Of a DNA stretch of 18,264 nucleotides, positions 1 to 7,655 are shown piece after piece (positions within the stretch are counted from its first letter, which is position 1; every line of letters begins with the position of its first letter). This stretch comes from an uncultured Alistipes sp. Its GTDB lineage: Bacteria > Bacteroidota > Bacteroidia > Bacteroidales > Rikenellaceae. The DNA lies in the NCBI GenBank assembly GCA_900769745.1, contig CAAGHX010000067.1, positions 1 to 18,264 of the forward strand. Direction: 5' to 3'. The notes beneath the pieces are model-generated. The model made no database searches. It was not told the origin of the DNA and was given only the letters and a program-made list of their open reading frames with translations. The position numbers were made by a program, and so were the translations under genes.

Positions 1-1299
1 CTCATAACCTGGCTTGTCGAGAAGAGCAAACATATTCTTCTTGTAAGCCTCAACACCTGGCTGGTTGAATGGGTTTACGCCGAGGATGTAACCGCTGATA
101 CCGCAAGCCTTCTCGAAGAAGTAGATGAGAGCACCGATAGATGTCTCGTCGATTGCTGGAATCTCGATGCAGAGCTGTGGAACACCACCGTCGATGTGAG
201 CCAAACGAACGCCCAACTCGGCCATCTTGTTAATCTCAGAGATACGCTTGCCAGCCAAGAAGTTCAAACCATCGAGGTTATCGCCATCAGCCTCAACCTT
301 TACTGAGTGCTTTGCATTCTCAACAGAGATGATTGTCTCGAACAGAGTGCGCTCACCCTCCTGGATGTACTGACCCATAGAGTGGAGGTCGGCAGTGAGT
401 GTAACGCTTGCAGGGAAGATACCCTTACCCTCTTTACCCTCTGACTCGCCGTAGAGCTGCTTCCACCACTCAGCAACATACTGCAACTTAGGCTCATAAG
501 AACCCAAGATCTCGATATTCTTGCCAGCCTTGTAGAGCTCGTTACGCACGATAGCATACTGTGCTGCGAGGTTATCCTCAACAGGCACATCAGCAGCTGT
601 AGCCTTCTCCATAGCCTGTGCACCCGCAACCAACGCCTTCACATCAACGCCAGCCACAGCCAATGGCAACAAACCTACTGGAGTGAGAACAGAGAAGCGA
701 CCACCCACATCGTCTGGAATTACGAATGTAGGATAACCCTCGTTTGTAGAGAGAGTCTTCAACGCACCACGTGCAGCATCTGTTACAGCTACGATACGCT
801 CGGCAGCCTCAGCCTTACCGTAGCGAGCCTCGATCTCGGCCTTGATGATACGGAATGCGATAGCTGGCTCTGTTGTTGTACCAGACTTAGAGATTACGAT
901 TGCAGCGATAGAGTAATCCTTCACTGCGTCCAAAAGCTCGTAGGTGTAATCCTCCGAGATGTTCTGACCTGCGAATACCACTGTTGGGTTGTCGTGCTTG
1001 CGCTTCAAAAACTCGAAAGAGTTGCTCATAGCCTCGATAACAGCCTTGGCGCCCAAGTATGAACCACCGATACCGATGCAGATTACAACGTCGGCCTTAG
1101 CACGCAACTTTGCAGCCTGCTCCTCGATAGCCTTAAGCTGCGCCTCATCAATTGATGAAGGGAGGTTTACCCAACCCAAAAAATCGTTTCCTGCACCCTC
1201 GCCAGAGTGAAGCAATGCATTGGCCTTAGCAGCCTCAGCCTTCATCGCCTCTGTGATTGTAACACCCGATTTAGCGATGTCTAATTTCATCAAACTCAT
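1..1299 (-). CDS. pgi: Glucose-6-phosphate isomerase (partial, 3' end outside window)
   Basis: Interconverts glucose 6-phosphate and fructose 6-phosphate in the cytoplasm (glycolysis and gluconeogenesis). I translated the minus strand from the ATG at 1299; it stays open for all 433 codons to the window edge. Family landmarks in order: the sugar-phosphate binding stretch GIGGSYLGA, the SKSGTTTEPA signature, GGRFSVLTPVGLLP, and near the end GVNPFNQPGVEAYKK, which carries the C-terminal catalytic lysine. The last visible residues, DKPGYE, suggest that only a dozen or so are missing. A second in-frame ATG at 1290 (MSLMKLDIA, start at the second M) is an equally possible start. It is divergent from mreB, with 304 bp between them. 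It looks intact and ordinary. Confidence 0.95.
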   Translation of the reverse strand, partial: MSLMKLDIAKSGVTITEAMKAEAAKANALLHSGEGAGNDFLGWVNLPSSIDEAQLKAIEEQAAKLRAKADVVICIGIGGSYLGAKAVIEAMSNSFEFLKRKHDNPTVVFAGQNISEDYTYELLDAVKDYSIAAIVISKSGTTTEPAIAFRIIKAEIEARYGKAEAAERIVAVTDAARGALKTLSTNEGYPTFVIPDDVGGRFSVLTPVGLLPLAVAGVDVKALVAGAQAMEKATAADVPVEDNLAAQYAIVRNELYKAGKNIEILGSYEPKLQYVAEWWKQLYGESEGKEGKGIFPASVTLTADLHSMGQYIQEGERTLFETIISVENAKHSVKVEADGDNLDGLNFLAGKRISEINKMAELGVRLAHIDGGVPQLCIEIPAIDETSIGALIYFFEKACGISGYILGVNPFNQPGVEAYKKNMFALLDKPGYE

Positions 1300-1441
1300 C
1301 GTTTTCTAAATTTTAGTTTATAATTATTTTCTGTTTTACACGCTTTGTTCTCGCCCTGCACGCTCACAAAATCTATGCAGAACGAGCAACCTCGATTTAG
1401 CACCTGCGAGCATAGTTTCGCTAAGTGCAGAATCGACCCCA

Positions 1442-1449
1442 CAAATTTA
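1442..1449 (-). promoter_or_regulatory. Possible -7 box for pgi
   Basis: On the minus strand this reads TAAATTTG, a perfect match to TAnnTTTG. No good -33 TTG stands at the expected distance, so support is weak. If it is used, the pgi leader would be about 135-140 nt and would begin close to the imperfect inverted repeat at 1393-1435. Confidence 0.3.
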
Positions 1450-1470
1450 ATAAAAATTTCCACAAAAAAG

Positions 1471-1503
1471 TTGGAAAAGTTACCCATCTTTTCACTACCT
1501 TTG
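1471..1503 (+). promoter_or_regulatory. Bacteroidota-type promoter for mreB
   Basis: A perfect TAnnTTTG -7 box (TACCTTTG, 1496-1503) lies 22 bp downstream of a TTG -33 element (1471-1473). This fits the known primary-sigma consensus of Bacteroidota (TTTG, then about 19-23 bp, then TAnnTTTG). It predicts transcription starting near 1510 and an mreB leader of about 95 nt containing the hairpin at 1535-1570. The start site itself is inferred. Confidence 0.7.
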
Positions 1504-1534
1504 TGCAGTCGGGACAAGGCAACGAGGCTCGGCT

Positions 1535-1570
1535 CTCTCGCAAAACCAAAAAATAGCGTTTTTGCGAGAG
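1535..1570 (+). promoter_or_regulatory. Leader hairpin upstream of mreB
   Basis: An 11-bp perfect inverted repeat, CTCTCGCAAAA (1535-1545) and TTTTGCGAGAG (1560-1570), is separated by a 14-nt loop. It lies between the predicted mreB promoter and the ATG at 1604, so it would form in the mRNA leader. The left side of the pair faces the promoter and there is no U-tract after it, so a plain terminator is unlikely. An RNA stability element, a translational control element or a binding site for a dimeric protein is possible. Confidence 0.55.
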
Positions 1571-1603
1571 CTAAACTATTGAATTATAACAAGATATTAA
1601 AAT

Positions 1604-2629
1604 ATGGGCTTTTTTTCATTAACACAGGAGTTGGCCATCGACCTCGGTACTGCCAACACACTGATTATCTACAACGGCAAGGTTGTGGTCGATGAGCCAT
1701 CTATCGTGGCCCTCGATGTTCACACCGGCAAAGTTATGGCCATCGGCCAGCAGGCTCGTCAGATGCACGAGCGCACCAACCCCAACATCAAGACTATCCG
1801 TCCGCTGAAAGATGGTGTTATCGCCGACTTTAGCGCCACAGAGTTGATGCTTCGCGGTTTGATTAAGAAAGTTCGTACCACAAGCAGCATGTTCGCTCCA
1901 TCGCTCTGCATGGTGATTTGTATCCCATCAGGCTCTACTAACGTTGAGATTCGTGCCGTACGCGACTCAGCAGAGCACGCTGGTGGTCGTGACATCTATA
2001 TGATTTTCGAGCCTATGGCAGCCGCTTTGGGTGCAGGTTTGGATGTAGAGGCACCAGAGGGTAACATGGTTATCGACATCGGTGGTGGTACATCTGAGAT
2101 TGCTTGTATCTCGTTGGGTGGTATCGTATGCTCTGAGTCAATCAACGTAGCGGGTGACGTCTTCACTGCCGACATTCAGAACTATGTTCGTCAGCAGCAT
2201 AACATCCGTATCGGTGAGCGTACTGCCGAGGATATCAAGTGTGCTATCGGTGCAGCAGTTTCGGAGCTCGACGAGGAGCCAGAGGATTATGTAATCACTG
2301 GTCCTAACATGCTTACAGCACTCCCACAGACTGTAACACTCTCTTACAACGAGATCGCTTACGCCTTGGAGAAGTCGCTCGTGAAGCTCGACGCAGCACT
2401 TATGAAGGTGTTGGAGGCTATGCCACCTGAGTTGTATGCCGACATCGTGAAGAACGGTATCTACTTGGCTGGTGGTGGCGCCTTGATCAAGGGCCTCGAC
2501 AAGCGTCTCTCGAACAAGTGCGGCTTGCCAGTTCACATTGCTGAGGATCCATTGCGCGCTATCGCACGCGGTACAGGTATCGCAATGAAGAACCGCGACA
2601 AGTTCTCGTTCTTGATGCGAGGTATCTAA
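1604..2629 (+). CDS. mreB: Rod shape-determining protein MreB
   Basis: A cytoplasmic, membrane-bound, actin-like ATPase whose filaments guide the elongasome. The 341-residue length is normal for the family. Actin-fold landmarks: phosphate-1 loop DLGTANT (residues 13-19), phosphate-2 loop DIGGGTSE (158-165) and adenosine motif LAGGGALIKG (288-297). The hydrophobic N-terminus MGFFSLTQEL fits a membrane-contact segment. The ATG at 1604 is chosen because the next residues align with the conserved MreB start; an overlapping frame that begins upstream has no family match. It is separated from mreC by 292 bp containing a hairpin and two repeat elements. It probably shares transcripts with mreCD only by read-through, which is inference. 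Confidence 0.97.
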   Translation: MGFFSLTQELAIDLGTANTLIIYNGKVVVDEPSIVALDVHTGKVMAIGQQARQMHERTNPNIKTIRPLKDGVIADFSATELMLRGLIKKVRTTSSMFAPSLCMVICIPSGSTNVEIRAVRDSAEHAGGRDIYMIFEPMAAALGAGLDVEAPEGNMVIDIGGGTSEIACISLGGIVCSESINVAGDVFTADIQNYVRQQHNIRIGERTAEDIKCAIGAAVSELDEEPEDYVITGPNMLTALPQTVTLSYNEIAYALEKSLVKLDAALMKVLEAMPPELYADIVKNGIYLAGGGALIKGLDKRLSNKCGLPVHIAEDPLRAIARGTGIAMKNRDKFSFLMRGI

Positions 2630-2650
2630 TTTGATTTGAATCATACGTTA

Positions 2651-2680
2651 GTTTAGGGAGCGGAAATCCGCTCCCTAAAC
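2651..2680 (+). terminator. Hairpin after mreB (terminator or attenuator)
   Basis: A perfect 13-bp stem (2651-2663 with 2668-2680) carries an AAAT loop and begins 22 bp after the mreB stop. It is stable and partly GC-rich. No U-tract follows (the next bases are AATAGAATAG), so complete intrinsic termination is uncertain. A partial terminator, or a 3'-end stabiliser for the mreB message, would fit a need for much more MreB than MreC and MreD. Confidence 0.6.
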
Positions 2681-2696
2681 AATAGAATAGGCTTTG

Positions 2697-2780
2697 TAAC
2701 GTTTGCTTTTTGACCGAAGTTCACCTCATCATATGTGAGGATTTCGAAGTCGAGCCAGATGCCAAAAGAGCCTCGTTTAT
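2697..2780. repeat. Palindromic intergenic element, copy A (shorter, diverged left half)
   Basis: The right half (2733-2773) is identical to copy B over 41 bp. The left half (TAAC at 2697, then GCTTTTTGACC) is a degraded inverted match to the right end: GCT..TTTTG opposes CAAAAGAGC. Its centre forms its own hairpin, CCTCA (2723-2727) with TGAGG. The boundaries are approximate and the element is about 20 bp shorter than copies B and C. Confidence 0.55.
2733..2773 (+). repeat. 41-bp perfect direct repeat, unit 1
   Basis: It is identical to 2853-2893, exactly 120 bp downstream. Together the two units are the right halves of palindromic elements A and B. The flanking left halves are much less alike, so the identity is confined to this part. 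Confidence 0.95.
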
Positions 2781-2785
2781 TAAAG

Positions 2786-2907
2786 AAAATTATATAACAA
2801 GAGCTATTTTGAAGCTGGCCGAAGACTGAGAAACCGCAGCATACTAAAGCGCATGTGAGGATTTCGAAGTCGAGCCAGATGCCAAAAGAGCCTTGTTAGA
2901 TAATTTT
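2786..2907. repeat. Palindromic intergenic element, copy B
   Basis: The core runs from TAACAAG (2795-2801) to CTTGTTA (2892-2898), 104 bp. The stem continues inward with GCT/AGC and TTTTG/CAAAA, and a bulged A at 2802. It continues outward with an 8-bp pair, AAAATTAT (2786-2793) and ATAATTTT (2900-2907). Further in, CTGGC (2814-2818) pairs with GCCAG near 2874-2878. It shares a core (AAACCGCAG, a TACT region, GAGGATTT, GCCAAAA, CTTGTTAG) with copy C at 15914-16033. Its outer stem ends 14 bp before the mreC ATG. Confidence 0.75.
2853..2893 (+). repeat. 41-bp perfect direct repeat, unit 2
   Basis: Second unit of the 41-bp repeat and the right half of element B; see the unit at 2733-2773. After the identical stretch, unit 2 continues into CTTGTTAG, whereas unit 1 has CTCGTTTA. 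Confidence 0.95.
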
Positions 2908-2921
2908 TGCCGAGTGAATTT

Positions 2922-3833
2922 ATGTACAGACTTATAGAGTTTATACGCCGAATATATGTTGTGCTATTGTTCGTGATTATCGAAACGGTAGCACTCTATT
3001 GCTATTCCCACTCGACACAATACACCGAAGCTAAGATTCTCACCCACACACATAGTGTTACGGGTGCTTTGCACAACTCGGTGTATAGCGTAATCCACTT
3101 CTTCTCGCTTCGCCGAGAGAATCAGAATCTTGCTGAGCGTGTGGCTTGGCTCGAGAATCAGCTCACCAAGTATCGCGAGAATAGCGAGAATATGGTCGCT
3201 ACGGGTGCCGACTCGCTGATCTTCTCAGAGATGGACTCGCTCACGGCGCAGAATCTCAACAAGTATCGATATATGTCGGCTCGTGTGATTGCCAACTCAA
3301 CAAACCGCCTGCGCAACTACATCACCCTCAACCGAGGTACGATGCACGGCGTAGTGCCACACATGGGAGTTATCACACCCGACGGCATGATGGTAGGTTA
3401 TGTTGCAGCTTGCTCGGAGCGTTACTCTGTGGTGATTCCAATGCTCAACGCCGACTACCGCACAAGTGGTAAGATTGATGGCGACAACCACATCGGCTCA
3501 ATCCGCTGGAACGGCAACAGCCCTTACAAGGTGGAGATGGAGGAGCTCTCGAAGAATGCCAACATCGAGGTTGGTAACGAGGTGATAGGCTCAGGCGTGT
3601 CGCACTACTTCCCATCGGACGTGAGAATCAAGATTGGCTACGTCGATAGCTACACTCTCAACGAGAGCCAGACGGCCTACCACGTTGTCATCCGACTTGC
3701 GAGCGATTTGTCGCGTCTGAGCAATGTTATTCTTATCGAGAATGCCGACTACAACGAGATAACCGACCTCGAAGAGTCGGTCAAGAGCGGCAGCTACCTG
3801 CGTTCGATGAGCATCGGCGAGGGAGCTAATTAG
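2922..3833 (+). CDS. mreC: Rod shape-determining protein MreC
   Basis: A periplasmic scaffold, anchored in the inner membrane, that activates PBP2/RodA and links them to MreB. Length is 303 residues from the ATG at 2922. A transmembrane helix covers about residues 10-27 (YVVLLFVIIETVALYCY). A coiled-coil stretch follows (RRENQNLAERVAWLENQL, near residues 68-85). The beta-rich core then carries the MreC-like text NYITLNRGTMHGVVPHMGVITPDGMMVGYV. A TTG 15 bp upstream (2907) is in frame but falls at the edge of repeat element B, so the ATG is preferred. It stands 29 bp before mreD, in the same operon. No clear ribosome binding site is visible. Confidence 0.93.
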   Translation: MYRLIEFIRRIYVVLLFVIIETVALYCYSHSTQYTEAKILTHTHSVTGALHNSVYSVIHFFSLRRENQNLAERVAWLENQLTKYRENSENMVATGADSLIFSEMDSLTAQNLNKYRYMSARVIANSTNRLRNYITLNRGTMHGVVPHMGVITPDGMMVGYVAACSERYSVVIPMLNADYRTSGKIDGDNHIGSIRWNGNSPYKVEMEELSKNANIEVGNEVIGSGVSHYFPSDVRIKIGYVDSYTLNESQTAYHVVIRLASDLSRLSNVILIENADYNEITDLEESVKSGSYLRSMSIGEGAN

Positions 3834-3862
3834 AGGTTTAGAGGTTAATATTTGAAACGTAT

Positions 3863-4378
3863 ATGCATAGATATTTAACATACGCGGGTGTATTTGTCAC
3901 ATTGGTGTTGATACAGATTTTTCTTATCGACAACATCTCGCTTGGCATCTACTTCCACCCCCTCATCTACATTGCATTTCTTATAATCCTGCCACTCGAC
4001 ACCAAACCTGTGTGGGTGGTGCTATTGTCGGCGCTGCTGGGTCTTACCATCGACACGATGACAGGCTTGGGTGGACTGAATGTGATTGCAACCACAGCGA
4101 CAGGCTTCTTGCGAGGCTCGTTGCTTGGCGTCACAAGCGGTCACAACACCTCGACCGACGATGCTATACCATCACTCTACCGCCTGACAAACAAGAACTT
4201 GGCCTGGTTTATCGCACTTGTTATTTTGCTACATAGCTCAATCTATTTCCTTTTTGAGGCTTTATCGCTGCACCACATCTTCCGCACGCTGTTGCGCATC
4301 ATCCTCAGCGGTGCAGGAGCAGGACTCTTCGTGTGGTTCTTCGTCAAGTTATTCATCGAAAAAATCTTTAACAAGTAA
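3863..4378 (+). CDS. mreD: Rod shape-determining protein MreD
   Basis: A small polytopic inner-membrane protein of the elongasome, partner of MreC. It has 171 residues, the usual size. Hydrophobic segments at about residues 8-26, 30-45, 50-70, 113-133 and 146-166 fit a five- to six-helix topology. The loop GLTIDTMTGLGGLNVIATTATGFL is typical of Bacteroidota MreD proteins. Identification rests on topology plus position between mreC and mrdA, because MreD is poorly conserved. It ends 2 bp before the mrdA ATG, so the two are probably translationally coupled. Confidence 0.9.
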   Translation: MHRYLTYAGVFVTLVLIQIFLIDNISLGIYFHPLIYIAFLIILPLDTKPVWVVLLSALLGLTIDTMTGLGGLNVIATTATGFLRGSLLGVTSGHNTSTDDAIPSLYRLTNKNLAWFIALVILLHSSIYFLFEALSLHHIFRTLLRIILSGAGAGLFVWFFVKLFIEKIFNK

Positions 4379-4380
4379 CA

Positions 4381-6216
4381 ATGGCTACAAACGACGCATA
4401 TATTCGACGCACAATACTACGACTTATTGTGCTGGGCATTTTTGGCCTTATAGTTTGTCGTGTGGCCTACTTGCAGCTCATCGACCGCAGCTACAAGAGC
4501 CTTGCCGAGGGTAACGTGTTGCGTTACGAGGTGCAGTATGCTCCTCGTGGCGAGATTCTGGACCGCAATGGCGAGTTCTTGGTGCACAGTAAGGAGTGCT
4601 ACGACTTGATGGTCACCTATCGCCACATCGGCAAGCAGGGCTTCGACACCATCGGACTCTGCAACCTGGTTGGTATCAGCAAGGAGAAGCTCACAAGGGT
4701 TCTGCGTGATGCTCGTTCGGCGCCACGCAAAGCCACGCTTGTTGCCAACTATGTACCCAAGGAGGTGAAGGTGCTGCTCGACGAGTATAACTTCCCAGGA
4801 TTCCATACCGTATATCGTACTATGCGCGAGTACCCCCGCAAGATTGGAGGTAACCTGCTCGGCTATGTGGGCGAGGTGAGCAAGGACGACATCAACCGCA
4901 ACCCCGACGAGTATCGCATGGGCGACTACATCGGCAAGAGCGGTGTGGAGCGTGCCTACGAGAGCGACCTGAGAGGTAAGGATGGTGTGAAGATTCTCGA
5001 GCGCGATGCCCACGGAGCCATCAAGGGTTCATATATGGACGGCGCCTTCGACTCGCTGCCTATCCCTGGCAAACGACTCACTTGTACCATCGACGCACGT
5101 CTGCAAGCCTTTGCCGAGGAGCTTATGGCTGGCAAGGTGGGTGCTGTGGTGGCCATCGAGCCTAAGACGGGAGAGATTCTTGTGATGGCCTCATCGCCAA
5201 GTTATGACCCCGACGAATTGGTGGGCCGTAACCGAGGTAACAACTATATGAAGATGCTTGGCAACAAGCGCAAGCCTCTGTTCAACCGCGCCGTTTCGGC
5301 TAAGTATCCTCCGGGCTCAACATTCAAGCTGGTGCAGGGACTTATCGGTCTGCAGGAGGGTGTGCTCACGCCCGAGCGTGCCTACCCTTGTCATGGTGGT
5401 TATCACGTGGGCCGTATCAGCCAGAAGTGCCACCCCCACTACTCTCCGCTTGACCTAAGAAATGCCGTGGCACACTCTTGCAACGCCTACTTCTGCTATG
5501 TCTTCCGCGATATTATCGAGAACCGCAAGTATGGCAGCGTGAAGGAGGGTTTGGACGTGTGGGCCGACTATGTGCGCAGCTTTGGCTATGGTCGTAAGCT
5601 CGACTCCGACTTTATCGACGAGGGTTCAGGTTATGTGCCTACGCGCAAGCTCTACGACCGCAACTACAACGGCTCGTGGAACGGACTTACGGTACTCTCG
5701 CTCTCTATCGGACAGGGAGAGTTGGGTTGTACCCCACTTCAGATGGCCAACTTGGCGGCTACAGTTGCCAATCGCGGCTACTACTATATTCCCCACATCG
5801 TGAAGGCTGTCGAGGGACGCGACTCGCTCGACAAGCGTTTCTACGAAAAACAATATACAAAGGTTGACCCTAAACACTTCGAGCCCGTGGCCGAAGGTAT
5901 GTGGCGAGGAGTGAACATCCCAGGCGGAGGTACTTCGTGGCGAGCAATGATTCCAGGACAGGATATCTGCGGTAAGACTGGTACAGCACAGAATCCTCAC
6001 GGACGCGACCACTCGACCTTCCTCTCGTTCGGACCCAAAGATGACCCCAAGATTGCCATCTCGGTGTATGTAGAGTTTGGAGGTTTCGGAGCCACTATCG
6101 CGTTGCCTATCGCCAGCCTTATCGAAGAGATGTATCTCACCGACACCATCAAGCGCCCAGAGCTGGTGGAGTATGTAAAGAATTTACCTTATAACCCACG
6201 TCACTATGCCGAATAG
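4381..6216 (+). CDS. mrdA: Penicillin-binding protein 2, elongasome transpeptidase
   Basis: A class B PBP that cross-links new lateral-wall peptidoglycan made by RodA. It has 611 residues. An N-terminal membrane anchor lies at about residues 12-32. The pedestal domain opens with APRGEILDRNGEFL (54-67). The transpeptidase motifs are all present: SxxK as S313-T-F-K316, SxN as S366-C-N368, and KTG as K532-T-G534 in CGKTGTAQ. The spacing is normal for the family. The start at 4381 follows the mreD stop by 2 bp, and the end overlaps rodA by 11 bp. This is the expected target of mecillinam-like beta-lactams, from family knowledge. Confidence 0.97.
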   Translation: MATNDAYIRRTILRLIVLGIFGLIVCRVAYLQLIDRSYKSLAEGNVLRYEVQYAPRGEILDRNGEFLVHSKECYDLMVTYRHIGKQGFDTIGLCNLVGISKEKLTRVLRDARSAPRKATLVANYVPKEVKVLLDEYNFPGFHTVYRTMREYPRKIGGNLLGYVGEVSKDDINRNPDEYRMGDYIGKSGVERAYESDLRGKDGVKILERDAHGAIKGSYMDGAFDSLPIPGKRLTCTIDARLQAFAEELMAGKVGAVVAIEPKTGEILVMASSPSYDPDELVGRNRGNNYMKMLGNKRKPLFNRAVSAKYPPGSTFKLVQGLIGLQEGVLTPERAYPCHGGYHVGRISQKCHPHYSPLDLRNAVAHSCNAYFCYVFRDIIENRKYGSVKEGLDVWADYVRSFGYGRKLDSDFIDEGSGYVPTRKLYDRNYNGSWNGLTVLSLSIGQGELGCTPLQMANLAATVANRGYYYIPHIVKAVEGRDSLDKRFYEKQYTKVDPKHFEPVAEGMWRGVNIPGGGTSWRAMIPGQDICGKTGTAQNPHGRDHSTFLSFGPKDDPKIAISVYVEFGGFGATIALPIASLIEEMYLTDTIKRPELVEYVKNLPYNPRHYAE

Positions 6217-7645
6217 AAATAAAATATCGCTCTTCGAGGGAGTTGACCGCATTGCTATATGCTGCTACTTCCTGCTTGTATTGGTGGGTTTTGTAAACAT
6301 CACCTCAGCTTCGTATAACGACGAGTTGGAGGTTCTCTCGTTCTCGCAGAACTACATCAAGCAGATTGTATGGACTGGCGCAGCCTTTTGCGTGGGCCTG
6401 TTTATCCTGCTGCTCGACTCGCGTTTCTACCATATGTACGCCTACTACGCCTACGCTGGCGGTATCCTGATGCTTATAGCTGTATTGCTCTTTGGTAGGG
6501 AGGTCAACGGCGCCAAGGCGTGGTTTGAGTTTGGTGCGGTGCGAATCCAGCCTGTTGAGTTTGCGAAGATTGCAACGGCGCTGGCCGTCGCACGACTGAT
6601 GAGTAACTACTCATTCTCCATCAAGAAACCGAGCCATCTGTTCCACGTTGGCTTCATCATACTTTTGCCGCTGGCCATCATCATCTTGCAGAACGACACA
6701 GGTTCGGGTGTGGTGTTGTGCTCGTTTATCTTTGTGCTCTACCGCGAGGGACTTAATAAGTGGATATGTATCCCGATGATTATGGTGGCAACGCTCTTTA
6801 TCTGCTCGTTCCTCTTCACACCGCTTATCCTGCTGCTGATGCTGCTGGTTATCTTTACGGTATCTAACGCAATGATGATTGGCGAGTGGAAGAAGCACCT
6901 AATCTTCGCAACGGCACTCTGCTTTGTGGCGCTGCTGATTTATGGCTCGTCGCTCCTGTTTATGGGCGGTGCATTGAGCGGATATGCCAGCCTCGTTATA
7001 GCGACCATTGCGGGTATTATCGTTGCAGCCATCTATGCTATTCGCAAGAATATCGCTGCCATCTTCCTTTCGTTGTCGCTCTTTGTAGGCTCAATGTTGT
7101 TTGTACCTACGGCCGATATGATTTTCGAGTCGATTCTCAAGCCTCACCAGCGTGAGCGAATCCTCAGCTTCCTGGGCATCGTGAGCGACCCAAGTGGTGC
7201 CGACTACAACGTCAACCAGTCGAAGATTGCCATCGGCTCGGGCGGCTTGTTCGGCAAGGGATTTATGGAGGGCACACAGATTAAGTATAACTTCGTGCCC
7301 GAGAAGCACACCGACTTCATCTTCTGCACCGTAGGCGAGGAGTGGGGCTTCATCGGAGCAATTGTGGTACTTGCGCTACTCTGCACGCTTATCCTAAGAC
7401 TTATGCATATGGGCGAGCGCCAGCAGGAGCCATTCAGCCGCATATATAGCTACTGCGTGTCGGCTATTCTGCTATTCCACGTGCTGGTGAATGTGGGAAT
7501 GACCATCGGTCTGATGCCTGTGATGGGTATTCCGCTACCGTTCCTCAGTTATGGAGGCTCGTCGCTTGTGGCATTTACAATCTTGGTATTTATCGCGATA
7601 CGATTAGATGCAACACCCCGCAAAGGTCTTGTATCGAACATCTAA
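6206..7645 (+). CDS. rodA: RodA, SEDS peptidoglycan glycosyltransferase
   Basis: A SEDS-family membrane enzyme that polymerises lipid II with PBP2 during elongation. It has 479 residues, about 100 more than E. coli RodA. SEDS landmarks: GREVNGAKAWFEFGAVRIQPVEF (about 97-118), QNDTGSGVVL (162-171), FVPEKHTDFIF with the conserved Asp at about 370, GEEWGFIGA (377-385) and GIPLPFLSYGGSSLV (441-455). The extra length is a hydrophobic block between about residues 188 and 298, before the large periplasmic loop; it looks like added membrane helices. Long RodA proteins of this kind are usual in Bacteroidota. The ATG overlaps the mrdA end by 11 bp, suggesting coupled synthesis of the partner pair. Confidence 0.96.
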   Translation: MPNRNKISLFEGVDRIAICCYFLLVLVGFVNITSASYNDELEVLSFSQNYIKQIVWTGAAFCVGLFILLLDSRFYHMYAYYAYAGGILMLIAVLLFGREVNGAKAWFEFGAVRIQPVEFAKIATALAVARLMSNYSFSIKKPSHLFHVGFIILLPLAIIILQNDTGSGVVLCSFIFVLYREGLNKWICIPMIMVATLFICSFLFTPLILLLMLLVIFTVSNAMMIGEWKKHLIFATALCFVALLIYGSSLLFMGGALSGYASLVIATIAGIIVAAIYAIRKNIAAIFLSLSLFVGSMLFVPTADMIFESILKPHQRERILSFLGIVSDPSGADYNVNQSKIAIGSGGLFGKGFMEGTQIKYNFVPEKHTDFIFCTVGEEWGFIGAIVVLALLCTLILRLMHMGERQQEPFSRIYSYCVSAILLFHVLVNVGMTIGLMPVMGIPLPFLSYGGSSLVAFTILVFIAIRLDATPRKGLVSNI

Positions 7646-7655
7646 ACCTCAGACT

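Larger units (their letters stand above)
1300..1603. other. Divergent pgi/mreB intergenic region
   Basis: This 304-bp stretch has no convincing gene; the short open frames in it lack recognisable motifs and run through AT-rich, low-information sequence. It holds the mreB promoter (1471-1503), a leader hairpin for mreB (1535-1570), a possible minus-strand -7 box for pgi (1442-1449), and an imperfect inverted repeat at 1393-1435 that would lie in the pgi leader. In that repeat CGATT pairs with AATCG, CTGC with GCAG and AGC with GCT. Confidence 0.6.

Noticed and set aside
2733..2893. Phage or integrative-element attachment sites
   Set aside because: The repeats are only 120 bp apart, no integrase or tRNA is nearby, and they belong to the palindromic element family.
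2907..2921. TTG start for mreC adding five residues
   Set aside because: It lies at the edge of repeat element B, and the ATG at 2922 gives a normal MreC N-terminus with its membrane helix.
7608..7655. Upstream ATG for maf
   Set aside because: The extra 16 residues overlap the end of rodA and lack Maf similarity; the ATG at 7656 places the SxSPRR motif at its usual distance from the start.
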